Assembly (NCBI GenBank): GCA_025201365.1
Contig: JAIXMF010000005.1
Location: 558,001 to 622,000 of the forward strand
Source of the DNA: Syncephalis plumigaleata
Lineage: Eukaryota > Zoopagomycota > Zoopagomycetes > Zoopagales > Piptocephalidaceae
Direction: 5' to 3'
Length of the DNA stretch: 64,000 bases
Shown: positions 22,933 through 34,185 of the stretch, piece after piece
How positions within the stretch are numbered: the first letter of the stretch is position 1
Layout of the letters: the number at the start of each line of letters is the position of its first letter
The notes under the pieces: model-generated
The model's input: only the letters and a program-made list of their open reading frames with translations
The model's database searches: none
Told to the model about the DNA's origin: nothing
Position numbers and translations under genes: made by a program

Positions 22933-24854
22933 TTAACTTTCTTTCTTCTCAGGAATGTATTTAGTATTCGGTAAGAAACTTGACCAATTGAAATGGTTAC
23001 GTCGTTTGAGTCCATAGTATAAAGCATAGATTACACCGAATAGACATGCGATCAATGGTATCCATATATCGATATTGTACATACGCCACCATGATAAGCG
23101 ATACTCGGCCGGTTCTAATATCGAGAGTGCACCAGGTATGGCAGCAAGTTCGATCATATCGGCAGCCATTGGTACACGACGACTAGCTAATCTGGCCATT
23201 TTACCAAGTCGTTCCATGGCCAGTCTTGCACTACTCGCCGTGTCGCCTTGCATTATGCGTGTCAACTTTTCGACAATCATCTCTGTCGATGCCTCCCACC
23301 AGAATAGACGCTCACCAGCACCGTGGTATTCTAGTCGATAGGCATTCATAGGTTGATCGCCGAATGCAGGGATGCACAATGCTGGCTTACCGGCAAGCAT
23401 CGTCTCATGTATAGATGTTAGGCCGCAATGCGAGATGAACGCTTTAACCGATGGATGCTCGAGTGTTGCACGTTGCGGTGCTCGTTTTACCATCCTAATA
23501 AATGGATGTTTCCCATTGAGCATATCAGCGACCAGGTGGACCGTATAATCATGATTAGATGATAATGATGATGGTAATGACTCTTCTATTACAGTAGGCA
23601 GCTCATTGGTATTGGTTAGCATGAGGCCCCATACAACACCATCGATGAGCTGTGCTCGATAAGCAGCCAAGAATGAGCGTACAAGTAGTTCAAAGTGCGC
23701 ATTAGTTAGTGGTGTTAATCCGCCGAAACCCACGTAAATCACATTCGAACGTGCCTCTAAGAATTGTTCAATGTCTGGTGTCATGTCTGCATACTGCTCC
23801 TTCAGTAAGGGACCGGCATAGAAGACATTAGGCGGCAATGGTCGTGGTAACTGATCAATGCATAGCAAGTTAGATGATGGCAATAAACTACGAATGACGT
23901 GTTCCTTATTAAATACCTCAAATCCAGGAAATGTATAAACAATCACCAGGGCCTGATTATATTTCGCGGTAAGACCGGTATAATGCTTAATATTGGCCTG
24001 CTTCAACAATCTGGCTTGGTCGTTGAGTCCGTTCCACGTTTTTAGCATAGTTCTAATGGGAGCGTAAAGTGTATTGTAAACTCTTTCGTATAGCGTAGCA
24101 TGCTCCATACTAGCAGGAACTGTGCCTGCTCGATAAGGTAGATACCATGTTCTACTGAATCCTATGTAAACATACAGTGCTAATGTTATTACCGATGAAA
24201 TGACATGACATGATTTGATTTACCATCATAGTCGACACCTAGTGTAATGACAGCAAATGGTATTCCCAACTTGTGCGCTGCATCAATACAAGCAACCGCA
24301 AGTGTATCACATATTGCAATATCAACGATGGCAGTGCCATGTTCATCGGTAAATAAGCGGTAGTACACCTCTAGCTCTTCCTTATGATTGGCATAAACCA
24401 TTTTATAGAGATTATTCGCTAGTACATCTAAATCGATGTATTTCAATCCAGCTAACAATTGCTTTGTACGATCACGTACATCGGATCGTTCATTGAATCC
24501 GGCGCCCATGGTAATTTGCTTGATGTCAGGTTGATCCGCTGCCCATTCGTTGTCTTTATCGTTGGACAGAAAGGTGATTTGATGCCCGCGAGCAACGAGT
24601 TCTCGACATATTTCAAGCATCGGAATAGCATGAGATTTCCCGCCGAATGTCGTTGCTGCAATGATATTCAACTGTTTATCGATAGATACCTTTTGGGCAG
24701 CTATCATCGATTGCCGACATAGTTGATGGCCATATAAAGTGAAAAGCACCAGTAACGATGGTTTAATCGTAGACAACTTCATTTTAATAGAACTGATTGA
24801 ACTAACGCGAAGGAGAATAGTAGCGAGGATGATAGCAGAAGCCTTTGTAACCAT
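22933..24854 (-). CDS. UDP-glycosyltransferase-like (GT1) membrane protein
   Basis: Predicted glycosyltransferase of 619 residues in two exons, 24224-24854 and 22933-24161, with a 62-base GT-AG intron. The start may instead be 24782, where a signal peptide begins directly (MKLSTIKPSLLVLFTLYGHQ). The N-terminal acceptor half begins with the Rossmann-like strand IIAATTFGGKSHAIPML. The UDP-sugar-binding signature lies at about residues 440-485: FISHCGLTSIHETMLAG, then PAFGDQPMNA, the equivalent of the H-C/G-G...E...P...DQ motif. A C-terminal TM (WIPLIACLFGVIYALYYGL) is followed by a short basic tail, as in ER-membrane UGTs of animals and in UGT-like proteins of zygomycete-grade fungi. Substrate is unknown; sterols or lipids are plausible. 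Intact frame. It is divergent from the RCC1 gene, sharing 186 bases. Confidence 0.85.
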
Positions 24855-25040
24855 ATCCCCCTTTTATATATGCATCAATCTATGCCACATGACATTGTAG
24901 ACATTGCGCTGAATTGTCTACTCTCAATCGAGAAGACGCGCGATTAATTGTAGTTCCGTTTTTGTTATTTTTTATTTGTTTTTTCCTAAGAATACTTCAC
25001 CTCACCACTACTCTTCTATGCTAATAATTGTTTAACGTCC
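24855..25040. promoter_or_regulatory. Shared divergent promoter region (UGT-like / RCC1-like)
   Basis: 186 bases separate the two start codons on opposite strands, so both promoters must lie here or overlap the 5' ends. T-rich tracts occur near 24958-24984. No specific factor site is claimed. Confidence 0.5.
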
Positions 25041-26938
25041 ATGTCGCTTAGAACACGAATCTCTCAGCTACGCCAATGGCACCATTGCTATTCACTAAAT
25101 ACGCAACATTTTGCAGTTCGTCTGCCATATACATCTCACTATAGCCATACTAGACGTTCACTTTCCACTATCGGTGACGCGAGTAGCAACTCAGCCATAC
25201 CTTCTTCACCGATATCACGTTGTATTTCCGATAATAAGGATAAACCTCAACGGAAACACTTGTATGGCTGGGGACAAGGTCTTCACGGATTGAAGCAGGC
25301 AGACACACTGACCAAATCTCAATTATCCGCTCCCGTTCATTTGACAGAGCTGGAAAGTATAATGGATATGGTATGTCGATTCATTAGATATCGTCTAGCT
25401 ATTTCAATAACAATGCTAAACAACTATAGAATGAACCATTACTTGCTTGTGGATGGAGACACTCATTGGTAGCATCGAATAATAATAGTAATGATGCAGG
25501 TGTTTATGGATTTGGATTGAATAGCAGTGGACAATTAGGCGAGTATACTACAACGGTGATGTGACATCAAGCACTAACATCGATTTAGGTATTGGCAAGT
25601 ATGATAATCGTGCTGAAGGTAAAGTGTTAGATCTACCACTAGGTAAGATCAAGTTACTTGCAGCTGGAAGGGAACATTCCATTGTGGTGGTTCAACCTTC
25701 TTCACCTAATATCGATGATGCATCTGATCAAAGTAAGTGGTATTCACATTATTGACATGCTATTTGCTAATCTACTAGTTGTATAGTATTGGCATTCGGT
25801 GGCACTACCTATGGACAACTGGGTGTCGGTATGAGCAAGTGGCGTCCAGAGGCACAATCACATATATCATCGGAAGGAGTGGCATTATCATATAATACAC
25901 CGCGATTAGTTAGATTACCATCATCTAATGATCATCCCATTCGTATACGTCAAGTGGTTTGCGGTATGGATCACACGGTATTCCTAACAGGTAAGCATGA
26001 ACAAGTGTATAGCCTAGTAGTTAATCTTACTAAATTACTCGTAGAATCGGGTGAGCTCTACGCTTGTGGATGGGGTGCCGATGGTCAGTTGGGTCAGCCT
26101 GAATCCTCGGATGATTACGATACACCTAGACTTGTCACGTTAAATACGTCAGATCGTGTTGTAAAACTGGCGGCCACCACTGATTTTACATTGGCACTTA
26201 CTGGTAATTCATTGCTCGTTGCTAATTGAATAGATTTACTAATGGAATTAAGAAAAGATAAACACGAACTGTTCGCATGGGGTAATGGCGAGTATGGTCA
26301 ATGCATGACAGGTGCCAAAATAGATAGAGTAAGTAAGAGGAGGAGGGAATAATGTTTTTATTAACATGGTTCATTTGGTGTAGCTTATGACGCCAACTAA
26401 GATTACAACATTACCATCTCATCAATACGGTCGGATAGTTGATATGGCAGCGGGTGGATCATTTGCACTAGCACTGACTGGTAAATGACAATATAACATA
26501 CAACTAGAACATTCATACTAGATACTAAAATGATGAACTACAGAGAATGGACATGTGTTCAGTTGTGGATATGGCATATTAGGACAACGCGACTCTAGTG
26601 TCATTTCATCGATTGATCCATTACTAGTACCGGATTTACCACCAATTCGTCAGTTAGCCTGTTCCACTAATTATGCAATGGCTATTGATGGTAATATCAA
26701 TATACTGTAATAGTAGTGATAAGCTGATAAGCTAATTGTTATCTATCTAGAACAAGGTCAATTGTATACATGGGGATTAGCTGGTCTATCGGGTGTACAC
26801 GGACAAGGTCATTCAGCTAATGTCAACCAACCTACACGCATTGAATTACCATCTACGAATGGGGCAACTACCGCTTCAGTATCATGCATTGCATGCGGTG
26901 GCTCGCATGTTCTAGCTATACTCGATGAACTAGCTTAG
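25041..26938 (+). CDS. RCC1-repeat protein, probably mitochondrial (RCC1L/Fmp25-like)
   Basis: Seven-bladed propeller protein of about 485-490 residues in nine exons: 25041-25370, 25430-25538, 25589-25732, 25787-25990, 26045-26203, about 26234 or 26253-26328, 26384-26480, 26544-26690 and 26751-26938. RCC1 blades recur as LYGWGQG, VYGFGLNSSGQLG, LAFGGTTYGQLGVG, LYACGWGADGQLG, LFAWGNGEYGQC, VFSCGYGILGQ and LYTWGLAG. The Arg/Ser/Thr-rich N-terminus without acidic residues suggests a mitochondrial presequence, as in RCC1L, which acts in mitochondrial ribosome assembly. The second intron starts with GC (25539-25588). The fifth intron is uncertain. It is either 30 bases (26204-26233), which is unusually short, or 49 bases (26204-26252) with a one-base slip; the latter gives a normal blade length. 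Confidence 0.8.
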
Positions 26939-27039
26939 ACGTGTCATTTATTTAAATATACACTGCGACATTTAATAATAATAATGAACATAATAGGAAA
27001 GATCATTGCGTATTATAGCATGTTTATTCGCATTATTGC

Positions 27040-28574
27040 TCAACAAGTATCATCGGCTATGTTTAGCGTAGACAAACTATCTGCATAGTATTCTGGGATT
27101 GTACTTTGATCTGGATCGTGCAATGCTTGTTCGGAAGTAACACCTACAAATATAGAGAAAGATATTAATCAAATGTATCGTGTGTATGTATATATGTCTA
27201 TGTAGCATCACTTGCCTGTCAATACTAATAGTGTACTCATTCCACCTTGTATACCAAATTGAATATCCGTATTTAGTCTAGATATTCATTGTAATAAGGA
27301 GACACTCAATAATTAAGACATCATCTAGTAGTAATCGTTACTATTATTATTATTATTATTGCTTACCGATCTCCAACCATACATGTCTTTGTACGATCCA
27401 AGTCATATCTATACGAAAATAGAAAGAGAGAGAGATAAGTCACGTAACATGAATAGTTTTGTCTATTTACTTGGCCACAATGCAGTCAAGCATCGTTTGA
27501 TGCGGTTTGCCCAATACACGAGGTTCACGACCAGTGCAACCCTTAACGGCCGTCACAATAGTGCCAGTACCTGAATAACAAATCGTTCAGTGTTCATATA
27601 CATATCCTACAAATGAAAGAGTGATCTAGGTATCCTACCAGGAAAAGTTCGACCATGATGCGGGAAGGAGGAGTCATCATTGGTAGCGAGGAATAAACAA
27701 TCAGGATTGGATGTCAAGTACACGTATGCTTTGGCTAGTTTACGATAATTCACTTGTACATCGAATCCCACTAGTACTGCACCAACCTATAGATTATGTT
27801 TAAACGTGTCAATAATCAATACACTAGATACTATGAAGCAATGACAGCAATGACAATCAATTGTGCTTACACTAGGATCAGGTACAATGTTGTCTACCTC
27901 TTCCCAATCAATTGAATTGTCATCATCCTAATGAGAATGATATTCATTATTAGCTATTGCATTCATATATTAGAATCATTCATACGCTACCCTTGGATTA
28001 TTATGTCGAATGGAGGCAGCATCTAATTCATCGCAAATACCCGATTGTCCAATTACGTAGACTTGCTTATCAGCAGGGAAATTAACCACATTCTGCAAGT
28101 AAACTGCAGCCGCATAAGATGATCCGAATATCTCATTCTACGTAAAGTGCAAGATGAATACATCGTATGAGGTGGTAAAAGCACACAAACAAGCATGCTA
28201 TATTCTTACTTCGCTAGCGGTTAAGCCTAACTTTTCAAACTTTTTCGTATATGCTTGACGAGATTGCGTACTATTATTGGTAACGAATAGAATACGTTTG
28301 CCTGTAAACGATAAGCAACAGTTGGTTAATATTAGCGAGTAGCATACACATATTAACAACGCTTTCTTGCCTTTATTTCGTAGTAGCTCTAGTGCTTTCT
28401 CCACTCCTGGAATCAACGTATGACCATACCATAGTACACCTATTGTATTTATTATTGTAGCAACAAGACTATGACATCAAGTGATATACTATTACCGTCA
28501 CAGTCAAATAGAAACGTATCGAAACGGTCGATAAACGCGTTTACTTCTTCTTTAGTCGTAAGCTTACTCGACAT
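27040..28574 (-). CDS. PHO13: HAD phosphatase, PHO13 / phosphoglycolate phosphatase family
   Basis: Cytosolic HAD-superfamily phosphatase of 299 residues in ten exons: 28496-28574, 28371-28439, 28210-28301, 27991-28137, 27871-27927, 27639-27786, 27471-27570, 27367-27408, 27216-27277 and 27040-27143. Motif I is FLFDCDGVLW, with the nucleophile Asp and the acid/base Asp. Motif II is FVTNNSTQSR. The Lys region is CTGREPRVLGKPHQTML, and motif III/IV is CMVGDRLNTDIQFGIQGGM. In yeast and mammals this enzyme dephosphorylates phosphoglycolate and 2-phospho-lactate-type side products of glycolysis, so it is a metabolite-repair enzyme. Two introns (after exons 2 and 9) start with GC rather than GT. Length and motifs are normal for the family, and the frame is intact throughout. 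Confidence 0.92.
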
Positions 28575-29138
28575 TTCGGTAGGTTTTTTTTAATACGAGA
28601 AAGGGAAAAGAAAGGTTCCGGAATAAAGGGAGTTCAAACTGCCGTGTATTAAAATATGAAATACAGTATCCGCTGTTATTTAACATACATGTATATATTA
28701 TGATAACCATGTTACGCAACACAATTCATTAACATGTGGTTGTTGATGATGATGATGAATGATGATGATGGCATCCAATAGGTATTTCTACCAGCTTCTC
28801 TTTTTTCTTTCTTGCTTATCATCATCGCCCCACAAACTCACTCTCCCTATATCCACCACTTGTTTGTTGATACGTGGCTCACGTCGGTACACACTTTTCT
28901 TTCCTTTGTGTTCACCTCGTGCCGTTCTTATATACGTGCTCTGACGTCTCTGTGGATCTTTGTTCTCTCTGCTATACCTCCTGTTGTTGCACATCTTTTG
29001 TAGTTGCTCGTGTTTGTAAACAGTTGTTGTTGGTAAGATGGCGTTGTACTAGTTAATTAACGCGTTTCGTCTTCTAACATCTGACTATGCTCATTATTGC
29101 TGTATTTCGTATAGATTTCCCTTCTTACATTGGTCATC
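28575..29138. other. Divergent intergenic region (PHO13 / ERV14)
   Basis: About 560 bases between start codons on opposite strands. It holds a short GATGATGATGAAT repeat near 28745-28770 and no convincing gene. It should carry both promoters. Confidence 0.6.
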
Positions 29139-29873
29139 ATGTCGGGTGAAGCCTTTCTTTTCCTATTGGCGATAATTATCGCGGCTATTCTTTTGTTTGG
29201 CATGGTGTTCTATATCATCATGTTCTCCGACTTGGAGTGCGACTACATTAATCCGATTGATCTTTGCAATCGACTTAATCAGGTATGTAGGCAAGAGATG
29301 CACTGTTATCTATGTAGTAAGCAGCTGTATGCTAACTAGTGGTCCAGTTTGTTATTCCAGAAATGCTCGTTCAAGGTTTGCTCTTCCTTCTCTTCTTGTT
29401 TACCGGCAGTTGGATTGCTTTAATTATCAACTTGCCAATAACTGCATGGAATGTTCAAAAGTAAGTAATGCCTTTTCTCTTTCTTTCTTTCTCTTTCTCT
29501 TCATAGAAACAAACATGATACTAAATCACCTTATCTCCTCTATTAATGTAGATTGACGAATAAACGACACATGTATGACGCTACGGATATTTTCCGTACT
29601 TTACCTGCACATAAACGAGAATCATTTATCAAGCTAGGCTTCTATCTGTTATGCTTCTTCTACTATCTTTACCGGTAAGTATAGTGTGTGATGTAAATTG
29701 AATGGAGGGAAGCTGTTATTTGTAATATAGTTGAATACTCGATGAGTGCATAAACAGCAGTAATAGCAGCAGTAATAGCAGTAGCTAACTAAGAACATAC
29801 GTATATATTTACGCATATTTATCATCTTTTGTATTCTAGAATGATTCTAGGTCTGATCAACGAAAGTCAATAA
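29139..29873 (+). CDS. ERV14: Cornichon / Erv14 ER export cargo receptor
   Basis: Small ER-Golgi membrane cargo receptor of 137 residues in four exons: 29139-29282, 29348-29460, 29552-29674 and 29840-29873. The N-terminus [20 protein letters not shown] and the cytosolic signature [20 protein letters not shown] are diagnostic of cornichon. The rest matches the family: [20 protein letters not shown] (TM2), then [20 protein letters not shown], then [20 protein letters not shown] (TM3). In yeast Erv14 packs many plasma-membrane proteins into COPII vesicles, so it probably serves transporters such as those elsewhere in this window. The gene is intact and has the usual length. All introns are GT-AG. 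Confidence 0.95.
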
Positions 29874-29976
29874 CCGCAGTATGGCACACCAATGGTAGTC
29901 GCTGTATAAAAAGAATCATGGACATAAATACTCCATTTACTTTATTATCTTATACGTGGCCGTGACCATCCTTGGC

Positions 29977-30829
29977 TTAAAGGGCGAGTTCACCGCGTAG
30001 CCATTCCATGTTTAACTGTTCAGCTTCGCGTAGTTCCACCACCTTATAATAAGAAAAAGTTAATCACTGTACTATGTGTTGCTTATACGTTTTCATTTCT
30101 ACGTTTCTCCCTACCTTTGTTGCACCCGCTTCCCTTTCCAAATTGGTTTTTGAACTGGCATAGAGCATATTCAATCGTGAAGATGCTAATGATTCATTAT
30201 CATTATCATCATCATCATCATTAGAGATAAGCCAAATCTACCCTGTTAATTGTTACATACCTAGTCGGTTGTAGTATATAAATACTAGTGGATTAGTAAT
30301 ACGACCATCTTTTAATTCCAACTAAACAAACAAATTAATAGGTATTTTAAGAAGAGCATCATCATTATCATCCCTAATCAAAGATTATCATTTACCTTGA
30401 AACTAAGGAAAACATATGTAATTACATTCATTAAAGATCATCACACGTCAAATGTGAGTTAAGGTAATTAGTATAACAAGGCAGCTAAATGATAATGATA
30501 ATAACTGTGGTATACAACATAAGGATATCTAGGTTGATTCTCTGGTAGTTCATCGACTAGATCCTCTAGCGTTGTATCCTCTAGAAACTCCTCTTCATTG
30601 ATAACTAGATTATTTATATCAATCTTGACTATTTTACAATCGGTAAGAATGGTGTTGTTCACTCGACTAGTAGACGAAAGACTTCTTACAAATAAGTGCG
30701 CACATTTTGTCGGTACGCATGAAACGGAATTTCTTCAAACGGTCGAGTGCCTCTTGACTAACTTCACAGGTGGCCTAAACAAACGCACATTAGCAACACA
30801 AAGATGGAATAAGCTTCCAAGTCTACCAT
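29977..30829 (-). CDS. GMF1: Glia maturation factor (GMF/Aim7-like) Arp2/3 debranching protein
   Basis: ADF-homology protein of 135 residues that in other species removes Arp2/3 from actin branch points. Coding exons: 30827-30829, 30690-30774, 30529-30628, 30396-30417, 30261-30321, 30115-30185 and 29977-30042. The total of 408 coding bases keeps the frame. Family landmarks are ALDRLKKFRFMRTDKM, DELPENQPRYVFLSFKLELK, DGRITNPLVFIYYN, LNMLYASSKTNLEREAGATK and VVELREAEQLNMEWLRGEL. The start codon stands alone in a 3-base first coding exon, with a GTAGAC donor directly after ATG; the next exon then gives MATCEVSQEALD. The third intron appears to be a U12-type AT-AC intron, described separately. 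It diverges from the gene at 31121 over 291 bases. Confidence 0.88.
30418..30528 (-). other. U12-type AT-AC intron in the GMF gene
   Basis: On the coding strand the intron starts ATATCCTTATG, which matches the U12 donor consensus RTATCCTT, and ends GTAATTAC. Thirteen bases before the end lies TCTTTAAT, matching six of eight positions of the U12 branch consensus TCCTTAAC. Only this join gives QPR followed by YVFLSFKLELKDGR, the family's exact spacing of 11 residues between QPR and DGR. There is no AG acceptor in the 56 bases upstream of the required exon start, so a normal GT-AG intron does not work. Length is 111 bases. Confidence 0.75.
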
Positions 30830-31120
30830 TGTTGCAGATTGTACGAAATCAATAGTGTGCAATAAACAAGTTAAAAAATAAACAATAGTAGAAAGAACAG
30901 ATTGCGTTAAAGAGGAGTGACGTGTCACGCCATGCTCACAAGGTCAATAGTGGTCTAGCATTGTCAAATTTCAAGTTTGTATTAGGCAGGTCTATATTTT
31001 CTTGATTTTCGTTTCAAGTCTGCTATAGCACAACATCCTTCTCCTTCTAGTTTGACTACTATCTTCCTCATTCCTATTATACCTGTCATTTACTTGTTAT
31101 TATTAACTATATTTACCACT

Positions 31121-32027
31121 ATGGATATCCGATTAGTATTTCTACTTTTCCTAGGCACTATAATCTATTTCGTTTACTTCTATCATGGACGTAGAACAAA
31201 CGCAAAGAGTGCAGCAAAGAAGAAGAAGAAGAAGCGACACGGCAAGAAACAGACAGTAGAGTCGCAGGAGAACGATAGATCTGCAGCTCAGCAGCCGCAT
31301 AAAGTAGATGTAACGACTAGCAAGCATGCCAATGGTGAAGGGACACGCTCTATTGCTTCATCGGCAACATCCAATAAGAAGAAACTGTCGAATAGCACAG
31401 TTGAATCGAATGATAACGTACAAGGCAATGCTAAAACTAGAGGAGTGGCAGCAGATAAAGTAGATGCGGATTCAACATCAGATGAAGTAATCAATACGCC
31501 AAGTACAAAGCATAGTAAGAGTAAAAAATCGTCTAGTCGTCAACAACAAAAGCGCAATGCACAGCAACAGCAATTCGATGCGGAATTCCCTGCTTTGCCA
31601 ACAAAAACTTACCAAGAGAACAACGACATGCTACCCGAGGAAAAGGAACCTGTCTATGCTCGAGTACTTCGTATTACACCGCCAGAGAAGGAGAAGAAAG
31701 AGCCAATACCAGGTGCGCGGAAACAAAGAGCCATTGCTGGTCCCGATGGTTGGTTTACCGTGAAAACCGTAGCAGAAGGTAAGCAACTTGTAGATTTCAC
31801 AGTATAACAAGATACTAATGACATTGCACTGATGACTAGCATCAATCCCACGTACTACACAGGCACCGAAGAAAGAGCCTGCCAACGATGACGGATTAAC
31901 CAAACGACAACGGGCCAATCGACGTCGCGCTGAACTTAATAAAGAGGAGAAAGAGCTGCAACGACTTGAACAAGAGCGACGCTTAATGAATCATCGTATA
32001 GCACAAGCGAAAGCACTATATAAATAA
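31121..32027 (+). CDS. N-terminally membrane-anchored, lysine-rich coiled-coil protein, unknown function
   Basis: No certain family. 281 residues in two exons, 31121-31778 and 31840-32027. The start at 31121 is the first ATG and opens a signal-anchor (DIRLVFLLFLGTIIYFVYFY). A Lys run (AAKKKKKKRHGKK) follows, then a long Ser/Thr/Asn/Lys-rich linker. The block QQFDAEFPALPTKTY, then AIAGPDGWFTVKTV resembles the FPALP and DGWxTV elements found in several fungal ER-surface proteins with ribosome- or RNA-related roles. The C-terminus is a charged helix (KRQRANRRRAELNKEEKEL onward). The layout suggests a tail facing the cytosol from the ER membrane. Intact frame. Confidence 0.7.
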
Positions 32028-32272
32028 ATTGTAACTGCATTCATCATAGTAACGAATAACTATTTAGCATAAATCATTGGATCATACACTCTATAGACAT
32101 TTGCACTATCTCTTTCTTGTTTGAGTTGATTAAATTACAAGCATAAGAAAGAGGGTAGATTATAATGCGTTTACTTGATTTGACTGAGAATGCACACGTC
32201 ATCTTTCCTATCTCTCTCTCTATTCCACTTTGATCACCATTGTCACCACATCTACTTTTTCTATTCATCATC

Positions 32273-33436
32273 ATGTCATCTAAAACTGCCGGTGGATTCT
32301 CCTTTGATAATCATGTGCGGTAAGTAGTGTTGGTAGATTAATATTACTGCAGCTAGATTGTATTTGTGAGTTGTGATAACTGATCAGTGACACTGTGTAG
32401 AAATACGGCACTACAACAAAAAGGATTAACCTTGCCGAGAGCGTGAAAACAGGTACAACTATTGCCGGTGTTATCTTTAAAGTAGGACGCGCAACTAGAG
32501 TGTAGATATGTCGTTTCCCTTACTCAAAATAATTGTATTGCCTTTCTACTATAGGATGGTATTGTTCTAGGTGCTGATACACGAGCAACCGAAGGCCCGA
32601 TTGTTGCCGATAAGAACTGCGAAAAGATCCATTATTTGTCACCCAACATGTACTGTTGCGGTGCAGGTACAGCTGCCGACACTGAGTTTACTACGGCGTT
32701 GATCTCGAGTCAGTTGGAGTTACACCGACTGACTACAGGTCGTGAGTCGCGTGTGGTTACTGCGATGACAATGTTGAAGCAAATGTGTTCAAGTAGGCAT
32801 ATCATCTTTGTACATTCTTCCGCCATATAACGAGCAACAATATGGAACATTTAGATATCAAGGACATATTGGTGCGGCACTCGTACTAGGCGGTTACGAC
32901 TGCAATGGTCCTCAGCTATTTACCATTTATCCACACGGTAGTACGGATAAACTACCCTACGTCACTATGGGTAGTGGTTCCTTGGCTGCGATGGCTGTGT
33001 TTGAAGCAGGATGGAAGAGGGACATGGAGGTAATATAGAATAGATACGAACTAGTATTGGTGACATTAATAGTAACGGGAAAAACATTCATTTATGAATT
33101 ACAGCGACAAGAAGCGATCGACTTGGTGCAAGCCGCTATTGAATCGGGTATCTTTAACGATCTTGGTTCTGGCTCCAATGTCGATATCTGCGTCATTGAA
33201 AAGGGTAAATGCGACGTACTACGCAATTATGCCAAACCGAATGAACGTGGTCAGAAGGAACAATCATATCGTTTTGCGCGTGGTACTACGGGTAAGTGAA
33301 GAACAAGTGTAGTCATTATAACTAAATAATACGAGATACTGGAATACTAATAATGCATTTAATAACAGAGGTGCTACATACATCGGTACGCAATTTGGTA
33401 ACTGTAGTAGAGGGAGATCAAATGGACACTTCGTAA
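32273..33436 (+). CDS. PUP1: 20S proteasome beta2 subunit (Pup1/PSMB7); two frame slips
   Basis: Catalytic trypsin-like subunit of the 20S proteasome, about 265 residues in six exons: 32273-32319, 32401-32481, 32555-32792, 32855-33029, 33105-33291 and 33369-33436. The propeptide [20 protein letters not shown] ends before the catalytic Thr in [10 protein letters not shown]. Then come [63 protein letters not shown] and [12 protein letters not shown], and the protein ends MDTS as in human PSMB7. Two one-base slips are needed: one near 32441-32446 just before the active-site Thr, and one at the exon 3 junction near 32792, where a G seems to be missing before the donor. Pup1 is essential in yeast and no second copy is visible here, so these look like sequence errors. 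Confidence 0.93.
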
Positions 33437-33618
33437 TTGTACCGATCTATACTTGCTTACAATTACGAGGCGAGAATAGTACTAAACATCATCGTTTTGA
33501 AATAGTAATACACGTTATTATCATGATTCATGCTCTAGTGTACAACATGTTATTATTATTATTATTAGTTTATATATTGATTGCAATCAAGTAAATGTGC
33601 ATTCTTTTTCTTTACACT

Positions 33619-34185
33619 CTAATTACCACCACTTGGCTTATAGAGGATAATCTCACGGATGGTTGCTTCAGGATGTTCCCAATCAATGGCAGATAGTTCA
33701 ACTTGGACACCAAGACTATCCCATGCCATCCAGACACCTGAAGTGGATGACGTCGACGACAACGACGACAACGACGACAGGCCAGTTGTTGAGTGTTGAC
33801 CGCCTTTGCGTTCTGGCTCGCCTAGAGCAGCGACAACTTGCTTTCCAGTGAAGGAGAGCTGTATACCACCGGGTAGCGTGAATCTCATTATAGGGATCGA
33901 TGATCCCGTGAGATGAACGGCACCAAGGGATAATAATGTCGAGTTGTCGGCACTACGATCGAAACAATACTCGATACGTGTGGTGTGCTGGCTAGATGAT
34001 ACATTGAACGTGTGATACTCGCAGTCGCGAAATACCTTTACCGCATCGGCTGTAGGTGTTAGTTCGTCCACGTTCCCTCCGTATAGCGTGGAGATATGCT
34101 CCTTGAATATCGTGTCATCAGGTGCAATTCCCAATACTTGGTGAAAGAAGCAGCTTAATCCCGTCAGTGGTACAGGTTGCGTCAT
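33619..34185 (-). CDS. Conserved-looking protein of unknown function
   Basis: Not recognised. 188 residues, one intact exon, no signal peptide or TM. The sequence has globular composition: TGLSCFFHQVLGIAPDDTIF at the start, a central beta-rich part (RIEYCFDRSADNSTLLSLGA), and a C-terminal part (FTLPGGIQLSFTGKQVVAAL, then LGEPERKGG). A Ser/Thr linker separates these from VWMAWDSLGVQVELSAIDWE at the end. The pattern 'LGEPxRKGG ... W..WDSLGV' recalls repeat units of the PHAF1/C16orf70 type, but I cannot confirm this. It is convergent with PUP1 and divergent from the ARB2A-like gene, with only 128 bases between the two start codons, so it is likely co-expressed with that gene. Confidence 0.7.
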   Translation of the reverse strand: MTQPVPLTGLSCFFHQVLGIAPDDTIFKEHISTLYGGNVDELTPTADAVKVFRDCEYHTFNVSSSQHTTRIEYCFDRSADNSTLLSLGAVHLTGSSIPIMRFTLPGGIQLSFTGKQVVAALGEPERKGGQHSTTGLSSLSSLSSTSSTSGVWMAWDSLGVQVELSAIDWEHPEATIREIILYKPSGGN

